Assembly (NCBI RefSeq): GCF_017873855.1
Contig: NZ_JAGGKR010000001.1
Coordinates: 2,113,529-2,177,528, forward strand
Source: Methanolinea mesophila
GTDB lineage: Archaea; Halobacteriota; Methanomicrobia; Methanomicrobiales; Methanospirillaceae
Direction: 5' to 3'
DNA length: 64,000 nucleotides
This document shows positions 10,003 to 18,890 of this stretch, piece after piece. The notes beneath the pieces were generated by a model that was not told the origin of the DNA, made no database searches, and worked only from the letters and a program-made list of their open reading frames with translations. Position numbers and translations under genes: made by a program. Positions within the stretch are counted from its first letter, which is position 1. Every line of letters begins with the position of its first letter.

Positions 10003-10293
10003 AATACTTTTTCTTCCCCCCGGAAAAAATTCCCCTTAATATGGCGTTTATTTATCGTATCGCACCGGTAACGCGGCTGATTTCCACGATCGCGGACACC
10101 GCCCGGCTGTTCCTTAGGATCGTAATCACCGGGATTCGGGAAGTTACAGGTGAAAAATGGCCGGATTCCCGATACAAAGCAGCATAATTATTATAGGGAA
10201 TAACTCGCATGATTATCAATATGGGCTCTAATATTGCCGGATGATGCCAGGGGGTACTCACAGAGGGGAGCTCACGAGGAGAAAGAGAAGGAT

Positions 10294-10758
10294 ATGGAGA
10301 TCATAAAAGACAAGGAGAATGCAATCCCGGTGGAGGACCGCGTCGCCAGCCTTGAAAAGAAGATGAAGGATATGGAAGCGCTGGTGAAGGGACTGACCGA
10401 GGAGTTGCTGGACTTAAAATCCATCGCCATGCGGCTGAACAAGGTGAGCGAGGAGCGCAGGGCCGAACTGCGCATGTCCAAGGCGCCCGCCGCGGCACCC
10501 GGAGGGCAGAGCACCGTGGTGGTACCGAGGAAACCCGCCACCCCGCCCCAGGTCAGGACTCCTGCGGCTCCCCCGGTCGAGCCCGAGAAGATGGACATGA
10601 TCATGCAGCCCGACGGGACCCTCAAGCCCGAGAAGAGAAAATCGAGCGATTACATCGTGGCCTCCGCGGCGTACACCAAGAAGAACAAGCCGGGCCAGTC
10701 CGGCGGAAAATCCAGTGATCTTATCGTAGCCGAAGAGGAAGAGTCAGAGAAGAAGTAG
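10294..10758 (+). CDS. Short coiled-coil protein upstream of smc, function unknown
   Basis: I do not recognise a named family. The protein has about 154 residues: an acidic/basic helical N-terminal part (about residues 8-60) with coiled-coil heptads, an Ala/Pro-rich middle, and a Lys-rich tail with the motif SSD-x-IVA repeated twice (SSDYIVA and SSDLIVA). It ends 13 bp before smc on the same strand and is probably co-transcribed with smc and scpA, so a condensin-related role is a guess from position. The ATG at 10294 follows GA-rich sequence; an upstream in-frame start at 10234 would add about 20 low-complexity residues. Confidence 0.75.
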   Translation: MEIIKDKENAIPVEDRVASLEKKMKDMEALVKGLTEELLDLKSIAMRLNKVSEERRAELRMSKAPAAAPGGQSTVVVPRKPATPPQVRTPAAPPVEPEKMDMIMQPDGTLKPEKRKSSDYIVASAAYTKKNKPGQSGGKSSDLIVAEEEESEKK

Positions 10759-10771
10759 GGGAGCCCGGCCA

Positions 10772-13700
10772 TTGCATATCACCTCGCTGGAGATTGACAA
10801 CTTCAAGTCATTTGTAAAAAAGACCAAAATACCCTTTTACGATGGCTTTACGGTAATCTCCGGCCCGAACGGCTCGGGAAAAAGCAATATTATAGACAGC
10901 ATTCTCTTCGTCCTCGCGCTCTCCGGTTCCCGCACCCTGCGGGCGGAGAAACTCACCGACCTCATCAACCTCAACTCCGGGAAGAACACCGCTGAGGTCA
11001 CCATCACTTTTTCGGACGGCACCAGGATACGGCGCCGTATCAAGCGGACGGAGAACGGATATTACAGTTATAACTACCTCAACGACCGGGTCTGCAAGCA
11101 GGCGGACGTGACCGCGTTCCTCTCCCAGTTCGGGATCGTCCCCCACGGCTACAACGTGGTGATGCAGGGGGACGTCACCCGGATCATGGAGATGAGCGAT
11201 TACGAACGCCGGAAGATCATAGACGAGATCGCGGGGGTGGCCGAGTTCGACGCCAAGCGGGACCAGGCCCTCCAGGAACTCGAGGTGGTCCGGGAGCGGA
11301 TCGAACGCGAGGAGATGATACTCCACGAACTCGCCGAGCGGATGGAAGAACTGGCGAAGGAGAGGGAGCAGGCCCTCGCGTACCGGGAATGGCAGGAGAA
11401 ACTTGACTATTACCAGTCCTGCCGGGCGGCAGCGAGCCTCCGGGACAAGGAGAAAGAACTCGGGTCCCTCGCCAGGCTGATCGTCGATCAGCAGACTGCG
11501 CTCTCGGGAATTCTCTCGGATCGGGCCCTCGAGGAGCACGAGATCTCCTACCTCCGTGCCGATCTGAAAGAGATCGACGACCAGATCAACGAGAAAAGCG
11601 GCTCCGAGTACCTGCGCCTGATCGCGGACCTCGAGGAGGCCAAGGGAAGCATAAAGGTATCAGAACAGAGCATCTCCCGCCTGGAGAAAGAACGGGGGAC
11701 GGTTCTCGAGTCCATCAACCGGTGTTTCGTGGACATGAAGCGGGCCGAGACCCGGGTCGCGGAGCTCACCCAGTCCATCCGGGAGCTCTCCATCGACCGG
11801 ACGAACCTCGCCATGGAAGCGGCTACCGCGAGGGCGCGGGTGGAGAAGATCCAGGGGGAGCTCGAGAAGGAGAGCAAGGACACCGAGGGGGCGAGGGACG
11901 AGCTCTTCGCCCTGATGAAGGAGGTGGAGGAGAAGAGAGCGGGACGGTCTTCGGTCCTCCACCAGCAGGACATGCTCATCGAGAAGAGCCGGATGCGCAC
12001 CTCGGAGAAGGAACGGCTGGAGGAGCGGCTCCGGGTGCTCGACGAGGACTCCGGGGCCCAGGCTGCCCAGGCGGAAGAGTTCGCCCGCCAGGTGAAAGCC
12101 CTCGAAGAGGAACGCGAGGACCTCGACCGGGAGCTCTCTGCCCTCGAAGGCGCGGTGTTTGCCCGCCGGTCGACCCTCGAACGGGCGAGGAACGAGTTAA
12201 AGGTCGTCGAGCAGGAGGTCATCCGTCTGGAGGCCCAGCAACAGGCCCGCGGGGAGGGAGGCTCCCGGGCGATGGAGGCGGTGATGGGGATGGAAGGGAT
12301 TTACGGCACCCTTGCCCAGCTGGGAAAAGCCCCGCCGGAATATTCCACCGCACTGAACGTGGCTGCGGGAGGAAAGCTCCAGTATGTGGTGGCGAAGGAC
12401 GACGGCAGGGCGGCCGGGGCGATCTCCTACCTCAAGGACCAGAAACTCGGCAGGCTCACCTTCCTCCCCCTGAACAAGATGCGGCCGCCCGAACTCCCCA
12501 GGCTGAAGGAGGAAGGGGTGATCGATTACGCGGTCAACCTCCTGGAGTTCGAAGCCGCCTATGCCGATGCGTTCCGGGTGGCGCTCGGCGGCACCGTGGT
12601 AGTGAAGTCGCTCGACCGGGCCCGCGCCCTGATGGGGAAGTACCGGATGGTCACCCTGGAGGGCGAGCTCGTGGAGAAGAGCGGCGCCATGACCGGCGGG
12701 TCGTTCAAGCGGCCCGTGAAGGGGTTCGGCGCTGCGGTGGAGGACGAGATCGGCAGGCTCCGCGCCCAGCTCGCGGAGATGGCGGAAGAGGTCCGGGAAC
12801 TGGATCAGGGCGTGACCCGGGGCACCGCGGCGATAGAGGAGCAGCGGGCGAAACGGAACGAGATCACCCAGAACCTGGACCGTTCCCGTATGATGCGGGA
12901 AGAGTTCACCCGCCGAAGGGAGGGGTATGCCGGGGAGAAAGATGCGGTCAATGCCGATCTCGCCCGGATCGCGGAGGAGGTGAAGACGGGTGCGGCGGAG
13001 CTCGCCGCGCTCGAGGCATCCCTCGACGCAATGACCGAGGAGATCACCCGGGTAGGGAAGAAGATCGACCAGATCAAGAAACGACTGGACGACACTGCCA
13101 TTCCGGCCCTCACCGACGCGCTCGAGAAGAAGCGGAGAGAGCAGGAGGATGTCGAGCGCCGTCTGCGGAACAAGGAGTCGGACATCGGCGACCTCTCCAG
13201 GGAACGCCAGCACTTCTCTACCCGGGTCGAGGAGCTCCGTGCGGAGAACGAACGGTATAACGAGAAGAACCGGGAGATCGATGCCGAAGTCGCGGGGGCG
13301 AAGGAACAGATCGAGGCGGCGCGGGAGAAGATCGGGGAGATCGAGGAGCGGCAGAAACAGTTCTCGTCGGAACTCGCGGAACTCCGGGCCCAGCACGACC
13401 GGGTCGCGGAGTCCATCGGCGCATCGGAGAAGAAGATCCTGGAGTTCGATGCGGCGGCAGAGAAGGTGCGGATCCAGGTCCAGGCGCTCGAAGAGCGCCA
13501 GGCAGCCCTTGCCGCCGAGATCGACCTCCTCAGGGCGGAGGTGGGTGACATCACCACCGACCTCACCCTGCAGGAGATCGAGGACCACGTCGCCGAGGCG
13601 AGCCTCGCCATCCGGAAGATCGGGGCGGTGAACATGCTCGCCATCGAGGAATACGACCGGGTCCGGGTGCGGGTGGACGAACGCACCGAGAAGAAAGAGG

Positions 13701-14212
13701 TCCTCTCCCGGGAACGCACCTCGCTGATCGAGCGCATCGAGCACTTCGAGAAGATGAAGTACGAGGCGTTCATGGAAGCGTTCCGGGCAATCGACGGGAA
13801 CTTCCGTGAGGTGTTCGCGAGGCTGACCAGCGGGAGCGGGCACCTGATCCTGGAGAACGAGGAAGACCCGTTCGCGGGAGGGCTCTCGTTCGCGGTGCAG
13901 CCCCGGGACAAGCCGGTGCACCTCCTCTCCGCGCTTTCGGGCGGGGAGAAGTCGCTCACCACGCTCGCGTTCATCTTCTCCATCCAGCAGTACATCCCTG
14001 CACCGTTCTATGCGTTCGACGAGGTGGACATGTCGCTCGACGGGTCGAACGTGGAACGAATAGGGGATATGATCAAGGAGCTCTCGAATACCTCGCAGTT
14101 CGTGATCGTCTCCCTCCGAAAACCCATGCTCGAAGGCGCCGACCGGTTGGTCGGGGTGACCCTCCTCCCGGACAAGAGCACCTTCGTGACCGGCATCAAA
14201 GTAAATGACTGA
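10772..14212 (+). CDS. smc: Chromosome segregation SMC ATPase
   Basis: The core ATPase of the prokaryotic condensin, which compacts and segregates chromosomes. Its 1146 residues have the standard order: Walker A GPNGSGKSN at 31-39, a first coiled coil, a hinge in the middle (around residues 500-650, with repeated GG motifs), a second coiled coil, ABC signature LSGGEK at about 1056-1061 and Walker B AFDEVD at about 1081-1086. The start is a TTG at 10772, supported by GGGGAG eight bases upstream. Its end overlaps scpA by 8 bp. Confidence 0.97.
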   Translation: MHITSLEIDNFKSFVKKTKIPFYDGFTVISGPNGSGKSNIIDSILFVLALSGSRTLRAEKLTDLINLNSGKNTAEVTITFSDGTRIRRRIKRTENGYYSYNYLNDRVCKQADVTAFLSQFGIVPHGYNVVMQGDVTRIMEMSDYERRKIIDEIAGVAEFDAKRDQALQELEVVRERIEREEMILHELAERMEELAKEREQALAYREWQEKLDYYQSCRAAASLRDKEKELGSLARLIVDQQTALSGILSDRALEEHEISYLRADLKEIDDQINEKSGSEYLRLIADLEEAKGSIKVSEQSISRLEKERGTVLESINRCFVDMKRAETRVAELTQSIRELSIDRTNLAMEAATARARVEKIQGELEKESKDTEGARDELFALMKEVEEKRAGRSSVLHQQDMLIEKSRMRTSEKERLEERLRVLDEDSGAQAAQAEEFARQVKALEEEREDLDRELSALEGAVFARRSTLERARNELKVVEQEVIRLEAQQQARGEGGSRAMEAVMGMEGIYGTLAQLGKAPPEYSTALNVAAGGKLQYVVAKDDGRAAGAISYLKDQKLGRLTFLPLNKMRPPELPRLKEEGVIDYAVNLLEFEAAYADAFRVALGGTVVVKSLDRARALMGKYRMVTLEGELVEKSGAMTGGSFKRPVKGFGAAVEDEIGRLRAQLAEMAEEVRELDQGVTRGTAAIEEQRAKRNEITQNLDRSRMMREEFTRRREGYAGEKDAVNADLARIAEEVKTGAAELAALEASLDAMTEEITRVGKKIDQIKKRLDDTAIPALTDALEKKRREQEDVERRLRNKESDIGDLSRERQHFSTRVEELRAENERYNEKNREIDAEVAGAKEQIEAAREKIGEIEERQKQFSSELAELRAQHDRVAESIGASEKKILEFDAAAEKVRIQVQALEERQAALAAEIDLLRAEVGDITTDLTLQEIEDHVAEASLAIRKIGAVNMLAIEEYDRVRVRVDERTEKKEVLSRERTSLIERIEHFEKMKYEAFMEAFRAIDGNFREVFARLTSGSGHLILENEEDPFAGGLSFAVQPRDKPVHLLSALSGGEKSLTTLAFIFSIQQYIPAPFYAFDEVDMSLDGSNVERIGDMIKELSNTSQFVIVSLRKPMLEGADRLVGVTLLPDKSTFVTGIKVND

Positions 14213-14924
14213 AGAACCGGTTGAGATCCTGGTCCAGATGGCGGAGCGGGGCGAGATAGACCCGTGGAACATCGACATCGTCGAGGTCACCGACCGGTTC
14301 CTCTCCGAGCTCGAGCGGAGGAGGGAACTCGACCTGCGCATTTCAGGCCGGACCCTGTTCTTTGCTGCGATCCTCCTCCGGATGAAGTCCGAGGCCCTGG
14401 AGATGGGGGAAGAGGAGGAAGAGGGCGAACCGCTGGAAGACGAAGACGGGGACCTCTTCTCGTTCGGGGACGATGACGAGGAGCCGGGGACCTCACGCGA
14501 ATCCGGTCCCATCGACCTCCTGGAACGGGAGATATCCCGGCGGCTCGACCGGAAAAAGCTCCGGAAGAGCCCGATCACGCTCTTCGAGCTGATTATCGAA
14601 CTCAAGAACGCGGAAAAAGAGCAGCGTCGCCGTCACCGGTTCCGCTCCCCGTTCAGCGAGCTGATCACCGCGGAGGACGTGGTCGCCATCGCCCACGACG
14701 AGGAATACAAGGAGACCGCAGAGGCGGTGATGGAGCAGTGCGAGGACCATCTCGCAGGGGAGGAGGTCATGACCCTGCGGGAGATCGCTGCGCTGCTCGG
14801 AAAAGGGCTGCTTGACATCTACATCCCCCTGCTGTTCCTGATGTCCGAGGGCCGGGTGATGCTCTGGCAGGAGGAGTTTTTCGGTGAGATCTTCGTGCAG
14901 GCTTCCCGGGTAGAAGCAGAGTGA
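14205..14924 (+). CDS. scpA: Segregation and condensation protein A
   Basis: The kleisin subunit that bridges SMC heads. The 239-residue protein opens with the family motif PVEILVQMAERGEIDPWNIDI and includes ISGRTLFFAAILLRMKSEAL. An acidic linker (about residues 65-95) precedes a C-terminal winged-helix segment ending in LWQEEFFGEIF. It overlaps the smc 3' end by 8 bp, indicating coupled translation. No scpB follows; the next genes lie on the other strand and a decayed copy of the scpA 3' end is found about 2 kb further on. Confidence 0.93.
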   Translation: MTEEPVEILVQMAERGEIDPWNIDIVEVTDRFLSELERRRELDLRISGRTLFFAAILLRMKSEALEMGEEEEEGEPLEDEDGDLFSFGDDDEEPGTSRESGPIDLLEREISRRLDRKKLRKSPITLFELIIELKNAEKEQRRRHRFRSPFSELITAEDVVAIAHDEEYKETAEAVMEQCEDHLAGEEVMTLREIAALLGKGLLDIYIPLLFLMSEGRVMLWQEEFFGEIFVQASRVEAE

Positions 14925-15054
14925 AGAGGGGGGGCCTCGGCCGGAAACGACCTCTTTATCATGGATACAAATCCGGCCTCTTCCTGATGCACCTTTTTTC
15001 ATCATGGTCACCGGGGAAGCTGGACTTCTCGGCGGCATTCAGGTGAATCATCTT

Positions 15055-15291
15055 TCACTCTTGGGTTGCAGGTATGGAGAATTTTTTTCTGATTTCTCTG
15101 AACCGGGATTTTACCGCTACGAGTGTAACGACAAGAGCCGGGAGGATAAAACAGCCTCCCGGGATGGGACAACCTCCGCACCCGGCGCCACACGAACCCG
15201 GCAGTAAAAGTGCAAAAGGAGATACCGCGCTCGCGACAACGAACGCCCAAAACCCTCGGACGCTGCCTTTTCCCTGACCCGGGGGTGTCAT
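15055..15291 (-). CDS. Small Cys-rich two-helix membrane protein, third gene of redox operon
   Basis: A 78-residue protein whose ATG overlaps the stop of the NapH-like gene (ATGA, 4-bp overlap), with GGAAGGA five bases upstream, a strong sign of coupled translation. It has two hydrophobic segments (about residues 13-32 and 48-60) separated by a short loop with Cys 34, 38, 41 and 47 in the pattern CX3CX2CP-X5-C. A basic tail (KSRFREIRKK) should face the cytoplasm. The cysteines could bind a metal or an iron-sulfur cluster or form disulfides. I recognise no family. The gene is small, but overlap, ribosome-binding site and composition support it. Confidence 0.7.
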   Translation of the reverse strand: MTPPGQGKGSVRGFWAFVVASAVSPFALLLPGSCGAGCGGCPIPGGCFILPALVVTLVAVKSRFREIRKKFSIPATQE

Positions 15292-16151
15292 CGTTTCCTT
15301 CCGTATTCATATGCCGCGTGTGGGCAGGCATTCGTGCATTCCTGGCAGGCGATGCATAAATGGGAGTCAACGGATTTATCGGCCGATATTGCCCAGGTCG
15401 GGCAGAAAACTTCGCATTGTGAGCAATTTTGGCACCTTTCCGCGTTATGGAATACCCGGTACATCCCGGCCCGCTTGCCTGCGGAATGGGACAAGTTCGA
15501 GAGGACACCGAGTGGACAGAAAAAGAGACACCACCCCCTCCCACCTGACATAAGAACTCCCCCAATGACCAGCCATGATATCAGGGCAATAAGTGAGCCG
15601 GTATGCCAGTATGAAACGGAGGATAACTGGCCGGTGAGGCCATTGGCGATGTTCTGGAGCACTGACGAGGTGCAATAACGGCAACACACACTGCTAAGGG
15701 ATGCAATCCGGTACCCCACGATTACCGATACCGCAACGAACCCGGCAAAGAATCCATACCTCAGTCCCTTCGTTATCAGGGGATCTTTGATCCTGATTCT
15801 GTAATAATCGGGAAGCGGCGTTATCCTGCTTAAACATTCGCTCAATGAACCTACAGGGCAAAGCCATCCGCAGAATACCGGGCCGACAAAAAAAGCAATC
15901 AACACGACTCCAAGGATGAATGCAGCCGCGACGGATCCGAGCAAGGCATACCACCTCCCTCCAAAAAGCCAGTCTATTGGCATCCTGTAACACATGGTGT
16001 GAAGTGTTGGAGATGCCATATTGCCGGTGACACCGTAAGCAAGTCGTGCAATCACTGCGAAAGGCCCTACAAACAGGAAGAAACCCAGGATAAGTGCGAG
16101 ATACCGCCAGCGGTTGTTGCGAATTGTACTGACGGGATTCCTCAATGACAT
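15288..16151 (-). CDS. NapH/NosR-type membrane 4Fe-4S protein
   Basis: Integral membrane iron-sulfur protein of the NapH/CcoG/NosR type, a quinol- or ferredoxin-linked electron carrier. The 287 residues show hydrophobic segments near 18-40, 68-92, 130-150 and 184-202, and two CX3CP motifs (C94-C98 and C208-C212). A C-terminal ferredoxin domain has two CX2CX2CX3CP clusters (C240-C250 and C266-C276). An extra VCCRYC lies at 155-160. The ATG overlaps the upstream secreted-protein gene by 10 bp and follows AGGAGG. With the adjacent secreted protein and Cys-rich mini-protein it probably passes electrons across the membrane; the substrate is unknown. Confidence 0.85.
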   Translation of the reverse strand: MSLRNPVSTIRNNRWRYLALILGFFLFVGPFAVIARLAYGVTGNMASPTLHTMCYRMPIDWLFGGRWYALLGSVAAAFILGVVLIAFFVGPVFCGWLCPVGSLSECLSRITPLPDYYRIRIKDPLITKGLRYGFFAGFVAVSVIVGYRIASLSSVCCRYCTSSVLQNIANGLTGQLSSVSYWHTGSLIALISWLVIGGVLMSGGRGWCLFFCPLGVLSNLSHSAGKRAGMYRVFHNAERCQNCSQCEVFCPTWAISADKSVDSHLCIACQECTNACPHAAYEYGRKR

Positions 16152-16732
16152 TCGCCTCCTGTCGTATTTACGGTGTCTTTGCCGTTTACAATGGTTATCG
16201 GAAGGAAAGTGAGCATTTCGCCGCTGTCAGCATCGGAAAAGAGCAGGCCGCCTTCGCACACCACTTCGTTATAAAGCCGGTCGCCCGGTATCTGGAAAAA
16301 CCAGTCGATTCCAAGATTGCCGACGGATTCCCCGGGGGGGAGCGGTTCCAGGAATGTGCGTGTATCGGGGTCGTAGGGAAGATTGGCGCTCATCTCCCAG
16401 CGTACCGGGATCGAAATATTCACGAGTTCCACCCTTATCCTGACAGGTGTTTTCCCCACATTGGTAATGGTGTGAGTTGAAATTCCCTCGATGTCTGGAT
16501 TCAGGACTTTCTTCAGGTTGCCCCGCTGCTGCAGGTCTATCATGATCGGCGCCATCTCGATAGGTGCTCCTCCCCCCCTGACGATGGTGGACTTGGAGAT
16601 AACACCCCCTGGTACTGCTACCTTGAAGTGGACCATCTCAGATTTCCCAAAATCGCTCGCATACGCTGCTGCTCCGAGAGTGAGAAAAAATGTGAATAAC
16701 ACGGCGATAATGATAATGCCAAATTTTTTCAT
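16142..16732 (-). CDS. Secreted protein of unknown function, first gene of redox operon
   Basis: A 196-residue protein with a clear signal peptide (MKKFGIIIIAVLFTFFLTLG, cleavage probably after AYAS). The mature part is beta-rich with no recognised family; it contains TITNVGKTPVRIRVELVN, which resembles an immunoglobulin-like or COG1470-type fold, and ends in GGECH. The ATG at 16732 is chosen because AGAGGA lies five bases upstream and the next residues are a standard signal sequence; an upstream TTG adds seven residues. It overlaps the NapH-like gene and probably acts on the outer face as partner or substrate carrier of that membrane redox protein. Confidence 0.78.
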   Translation of the reverse strand: MKKFGIIIIAVLFTFFLTLGAAAYASDFGKSEMVHFKVAVPGGVISKSTIVRGGGAPIEMAPIMIDLQQRGNLKKVLNPDIEGISTHTITNVGKTPVRIRVELVNISIPVRWEMSANLPYDPDTRTFLEPLPPGESVGNLGIDWFFQIPGDRLYNEVVCEGGLLFSDADSGEMLTFLPITIVNGKDTVNTTGGECH

Positions 16733-16947
16733 GTCTTTTCCTCTTCGCAAAATTCACTCCGACTGCTCGGCACTGGAGGGCTTCATCCGGTTTAACTAAA
16801 AATAAGACAGAAATTATATAGATATTTCCTGGAATGCGGATATGCGTTGGGCGATATCACTCCCCGGATATACTATCAATCTCCGGGAATAACCGCGATG
16901 CACACCTCAATGAAGAATTCTTACCGGGCGGACGACTGTCGAACTAC

Positions 16948-17061
16948 CCGGCAAAGCGTTGTTGAAGTCTTTATTCCGCAGGACTTCCTGATGCCGGAGT
17001 GGCGGGTGCAAATCTGGCGGGAGGAGTGTTTCGGGGGGATCTTCTTGCACACTTCCCGGAA
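16948..17061 (+). pseudogene. Decayed copy of the scpA 3' end
   Basis: Translated in the plus frame, this stretch reads VVEVFIPQDFLMPEWRVQIW followed by REECFGGIFLHTSR. It aligns with the true ScpA C terminus LLDIYIPLLFLMSEGRVMLW and QEEFFGEIFVQASR. DNA similarity is also visible around GGAGGAGT-TTCGG and CTTCCCGG, and GAAGAGGGGG follows both copies. No scpA sequence precedes it, so it is a fragment and not a gene. It lies about 2.1 kb downstream of real scpA, on the far side of the minus-strand redox operon. Other sequence in 16750-17236 appears non-coding, with an AT-rich promoter-like part near 16795-16825. Confidence 0.7.
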
Positions 17062-17236
17062 AGGAGATCAGGATAACTCGAAGAGGGGGCCGGGTGTAAG
17101 AGACGGGCGGGTCGTTCCGGTTCGGAACATGATGCCGCTGCAGAGTGAGGATTCCGATTCCGGTCGCCCTTGTTTGTTTAATCCGATCTCCGGCATCCGC
17201 TCCGACCGAGACAAAAGGGGAAAAAGGAAGAGATTT

Positions 17237-17611
17237 TCAGGCCTGCTTGAACCACGCCTTGACCTGCGGCTGGAACAGGTACCAGAGGATGATGATGTCG
17301 ATGATGATCCCGATGACGGCCGAAGCGGTGTTGGAGAGGATGGACAGGAGGTTGATGATGACGCCGATGATGGTGAAGATGACTCCCACAGGCCAGACCC
17401 ACGGCCAGCCCTTGAAACAACCGATACCCAGGAACAGGAAGACGAGGCCGATGACGACAAAAATCACGCCGACCGCGGCACCGATCGCGCCGAGTCCTAT
17501 AATCGCCAGTGCTGCACCGCCGACGGCTCCTCCGATGACGGTAAGGATGCCGGCAATAAACCAGAGAATTCCGATAATCGTAACCCCGAGGGGGCGAGCT
17601 TGATCTGCCAT
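17237..17611 (-). CDS. Small four-helix membrane protein of unknown function
   Basis: A 124-residue, very hydrophobic protein with about four membrane segments (residues about 8-30, 33-60, 66-88, 92-112). It starts MADQARPLGVTIIGILWFIAG and ends WYLFQPQVKAWFKQ. This layout, with an N-terminal RPxGVTIIGIL and a C-terminal aromatic/basic tail, is common in archaeal membrane proteins of unknown function. No catalytic residues are seen. It is a single minus-strand gene, probably monocistronic, with an AT-rich promoter-like stretch (ATATATATAGATATG) just upstream at about 17634-17648. Confidence 0.8.
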   Translation of the reverse strand: MADQARPLGVTIIGILWFIAGILTVIGGAVGGAALAIIGLGAIGAAVGVIFVVIGLVFLFLGIGCFKGWPWVWPVGVIFTIIGVIINLLSILSNTASAVIGIIIDIIILWYLFQPQVKAWFKQA

Positions 17612-18039
17612 ACAGCAGAGAGTTCATTTCCCTAATATATATAGATATGACGTGTTTTTCGAAGATATCGGGATGAGGGTCCTGAATTTATCCTCAAATC
17701 CCGTTGGATATGCGATCCGTGACTCCGATCCGTCTCAAACGAAAACGGACTCCGGGGCCCGGAAGCCTTGCAGGCTACGGGCTCATTCTCCCGCATTTTC
17801 TGTCAATCCCGGATCCTGATTTTGAGGCAGGCACCAAAACGGTTCAAGCGTTGCATCCTGCATGCGTGAGGTTCCTGCACACGCACAAATTCAGGAGATC
17901 AGGTTTCACGATGGAAGCGGGGTCAAAATATGGTTTTCCGACATCCCGGATCAATCTGGCGGAAGTTTCCATATCCTGGTAAGGCCTCCTGTTGGTGGCA
18001 AAGGCTGGGGGCAGCACTCTGAAAGGTCCGCCCCACCGG

Positions 18040-18350
18040 CCCCCGGGTTATCCGGGAAGGGAGACGCCGCCCTGGACGGCCGGGTCCCGGTTTAGTCCGG
18101 GACCGTGTCACCACGTCGCCTGCGGGGGAGCTCTCCCCGTCATCCGGGACTCGTGGGGGCGGAGCGTCATATTGCCTGCGATGCGGACTCCAGAGCGATC
18201 TGCGCGAAGACACGTGCCGCCGCGAGGTCCCCGCGTGCGCGCGAGGAGACCTCGTGCATGCGCGGGATCGCCGCATTGGCCGGAAAATTGCTGTCGGGAC
18301 ACTCTACTTCCCTGGTTCTTCCGGCGCCCGGGGGTCGGGAGACCCCCTCA
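18040..18350. other. GC-rich stretch with several perfect hairpins; no gene assigned
   Basis: The interval 17612-18632 has no gene I can support. Within it, strong inverted repeats cluster: GGTCCCGG/CCGGGACC with a 6-base loop (18083-18104), GGGGAG/CTCCCC (18125-18138), CGAGGTC/GACCTCG (18223-18254) and GGGGGTC/GACCCCC (about 18330-18347). A 90-codon minus frame at 18167-18439 could be a gene remnant. The cluster could be a structured RNA or merely GC-rich decayed DNA; no RNase P or SRP signature was found. Confidence 0.3.
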
Positions 18351-18632
18351 AGGATCGCGGTTTCCGGGGAGATATCAATGCAGATTATCTGCGCGGGAGA
18401 ACAGGAACTGCGCCAGGCCCGTTGCCGGCCTTCAGGCAATTTATCACGGATGTGGGTTCCAGATCATCACAGTTCCCCCCATAAAATGGAAATTTCCGAT
18501 ATCAAAGCAAAATTCTTTGATTTTTCCGCATCAACCCCAAGTATCAAGACTTATATACCAGTCGTGAGAACATAATATGGCTCCGGGGATGTCTGGAATA
18601 CGACGCAATATGCGCCGTGTTTCGGATTCCGG

Positions 18633-18753
18633 ATGAGGAACGCGTTCGCAAGGTTAATAACCTTCCGCGGACAACATGTGTATCCTCAAGTGAGTGAGGA
18701 ACGTGGTCGCAAAGGTTAATAACCTTCAGCGGACAACATGTAGATCCTCAAGT
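18633..18753. repeat. Two tandem ~61-62-bp repeats with palindrome, upstream of rRNA operon
   Basis: Copies at 18633-18691 and 18695-18753 are nearly identical. Each holds the palindrome AAGGTTAATAACCTT (18650-18664 and 18712-18726) and the tail GCGGACAACATG followed by ATCCTCAAGT. They lie 300-400 bp before 16S. The TTAATAA core could act as a TATA box, so these may be duplicated rRNA promoters or binding sites for a dimeric regulator. Confidence 0.75.
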
Positions 18754-18890
18754 TGCGATGAAGAACCGGATGAACAAGGACGATTCCGGCTCTGATGCAT
18801 GATTCACCGTTCGCGGTGAACAAGTCCCGAACCGCGCTCCGTTCAAGGATCGCGGGGAGGATCAGGCCCGCCCGGAAACGGGAAAGGGAA

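Noticed and set aside
12197-14605. An 802-codon open frame on the minus strand opposite smc
   Set aside because: It mirrors the GC-rich coding frame of smc and scpA; its residues are low in complexity (Arg, Leu, Asp, Pro), show no domain and cross two genuine genes.
16847-17635. A 262-codon plus frame including the scpA-like stretch
   Set aside because: Only about 40 codons resemble ScpA; the rest is antisense to the small membrane protein at 17237-17611 and has acidic low complexity.
18040-18110. Resemblance to SRP (7S) RNA helix 8 in CCGGGAAGGGAG
   Set aside because: The conserved GTCAGG and GAGCAGC neighbours are missing, and no long 5'-3' closing stem was found.
18167-18439. A 90-codon minus frame ending in ESASQAI
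   Set aside because: Partly protein-like, but the N terminus lacks a start context and I could not place it in a family; kept only as a possible remnant.
17992-18575. Plus-strand frames of 191 and 156 codons upstream of the rRNA operon
   Set aside because: No recognisable protein features, abundance of Arg, Pro and Cys typical of GC-rich non-coding DNA, and they run through hairpin-forming sequence.
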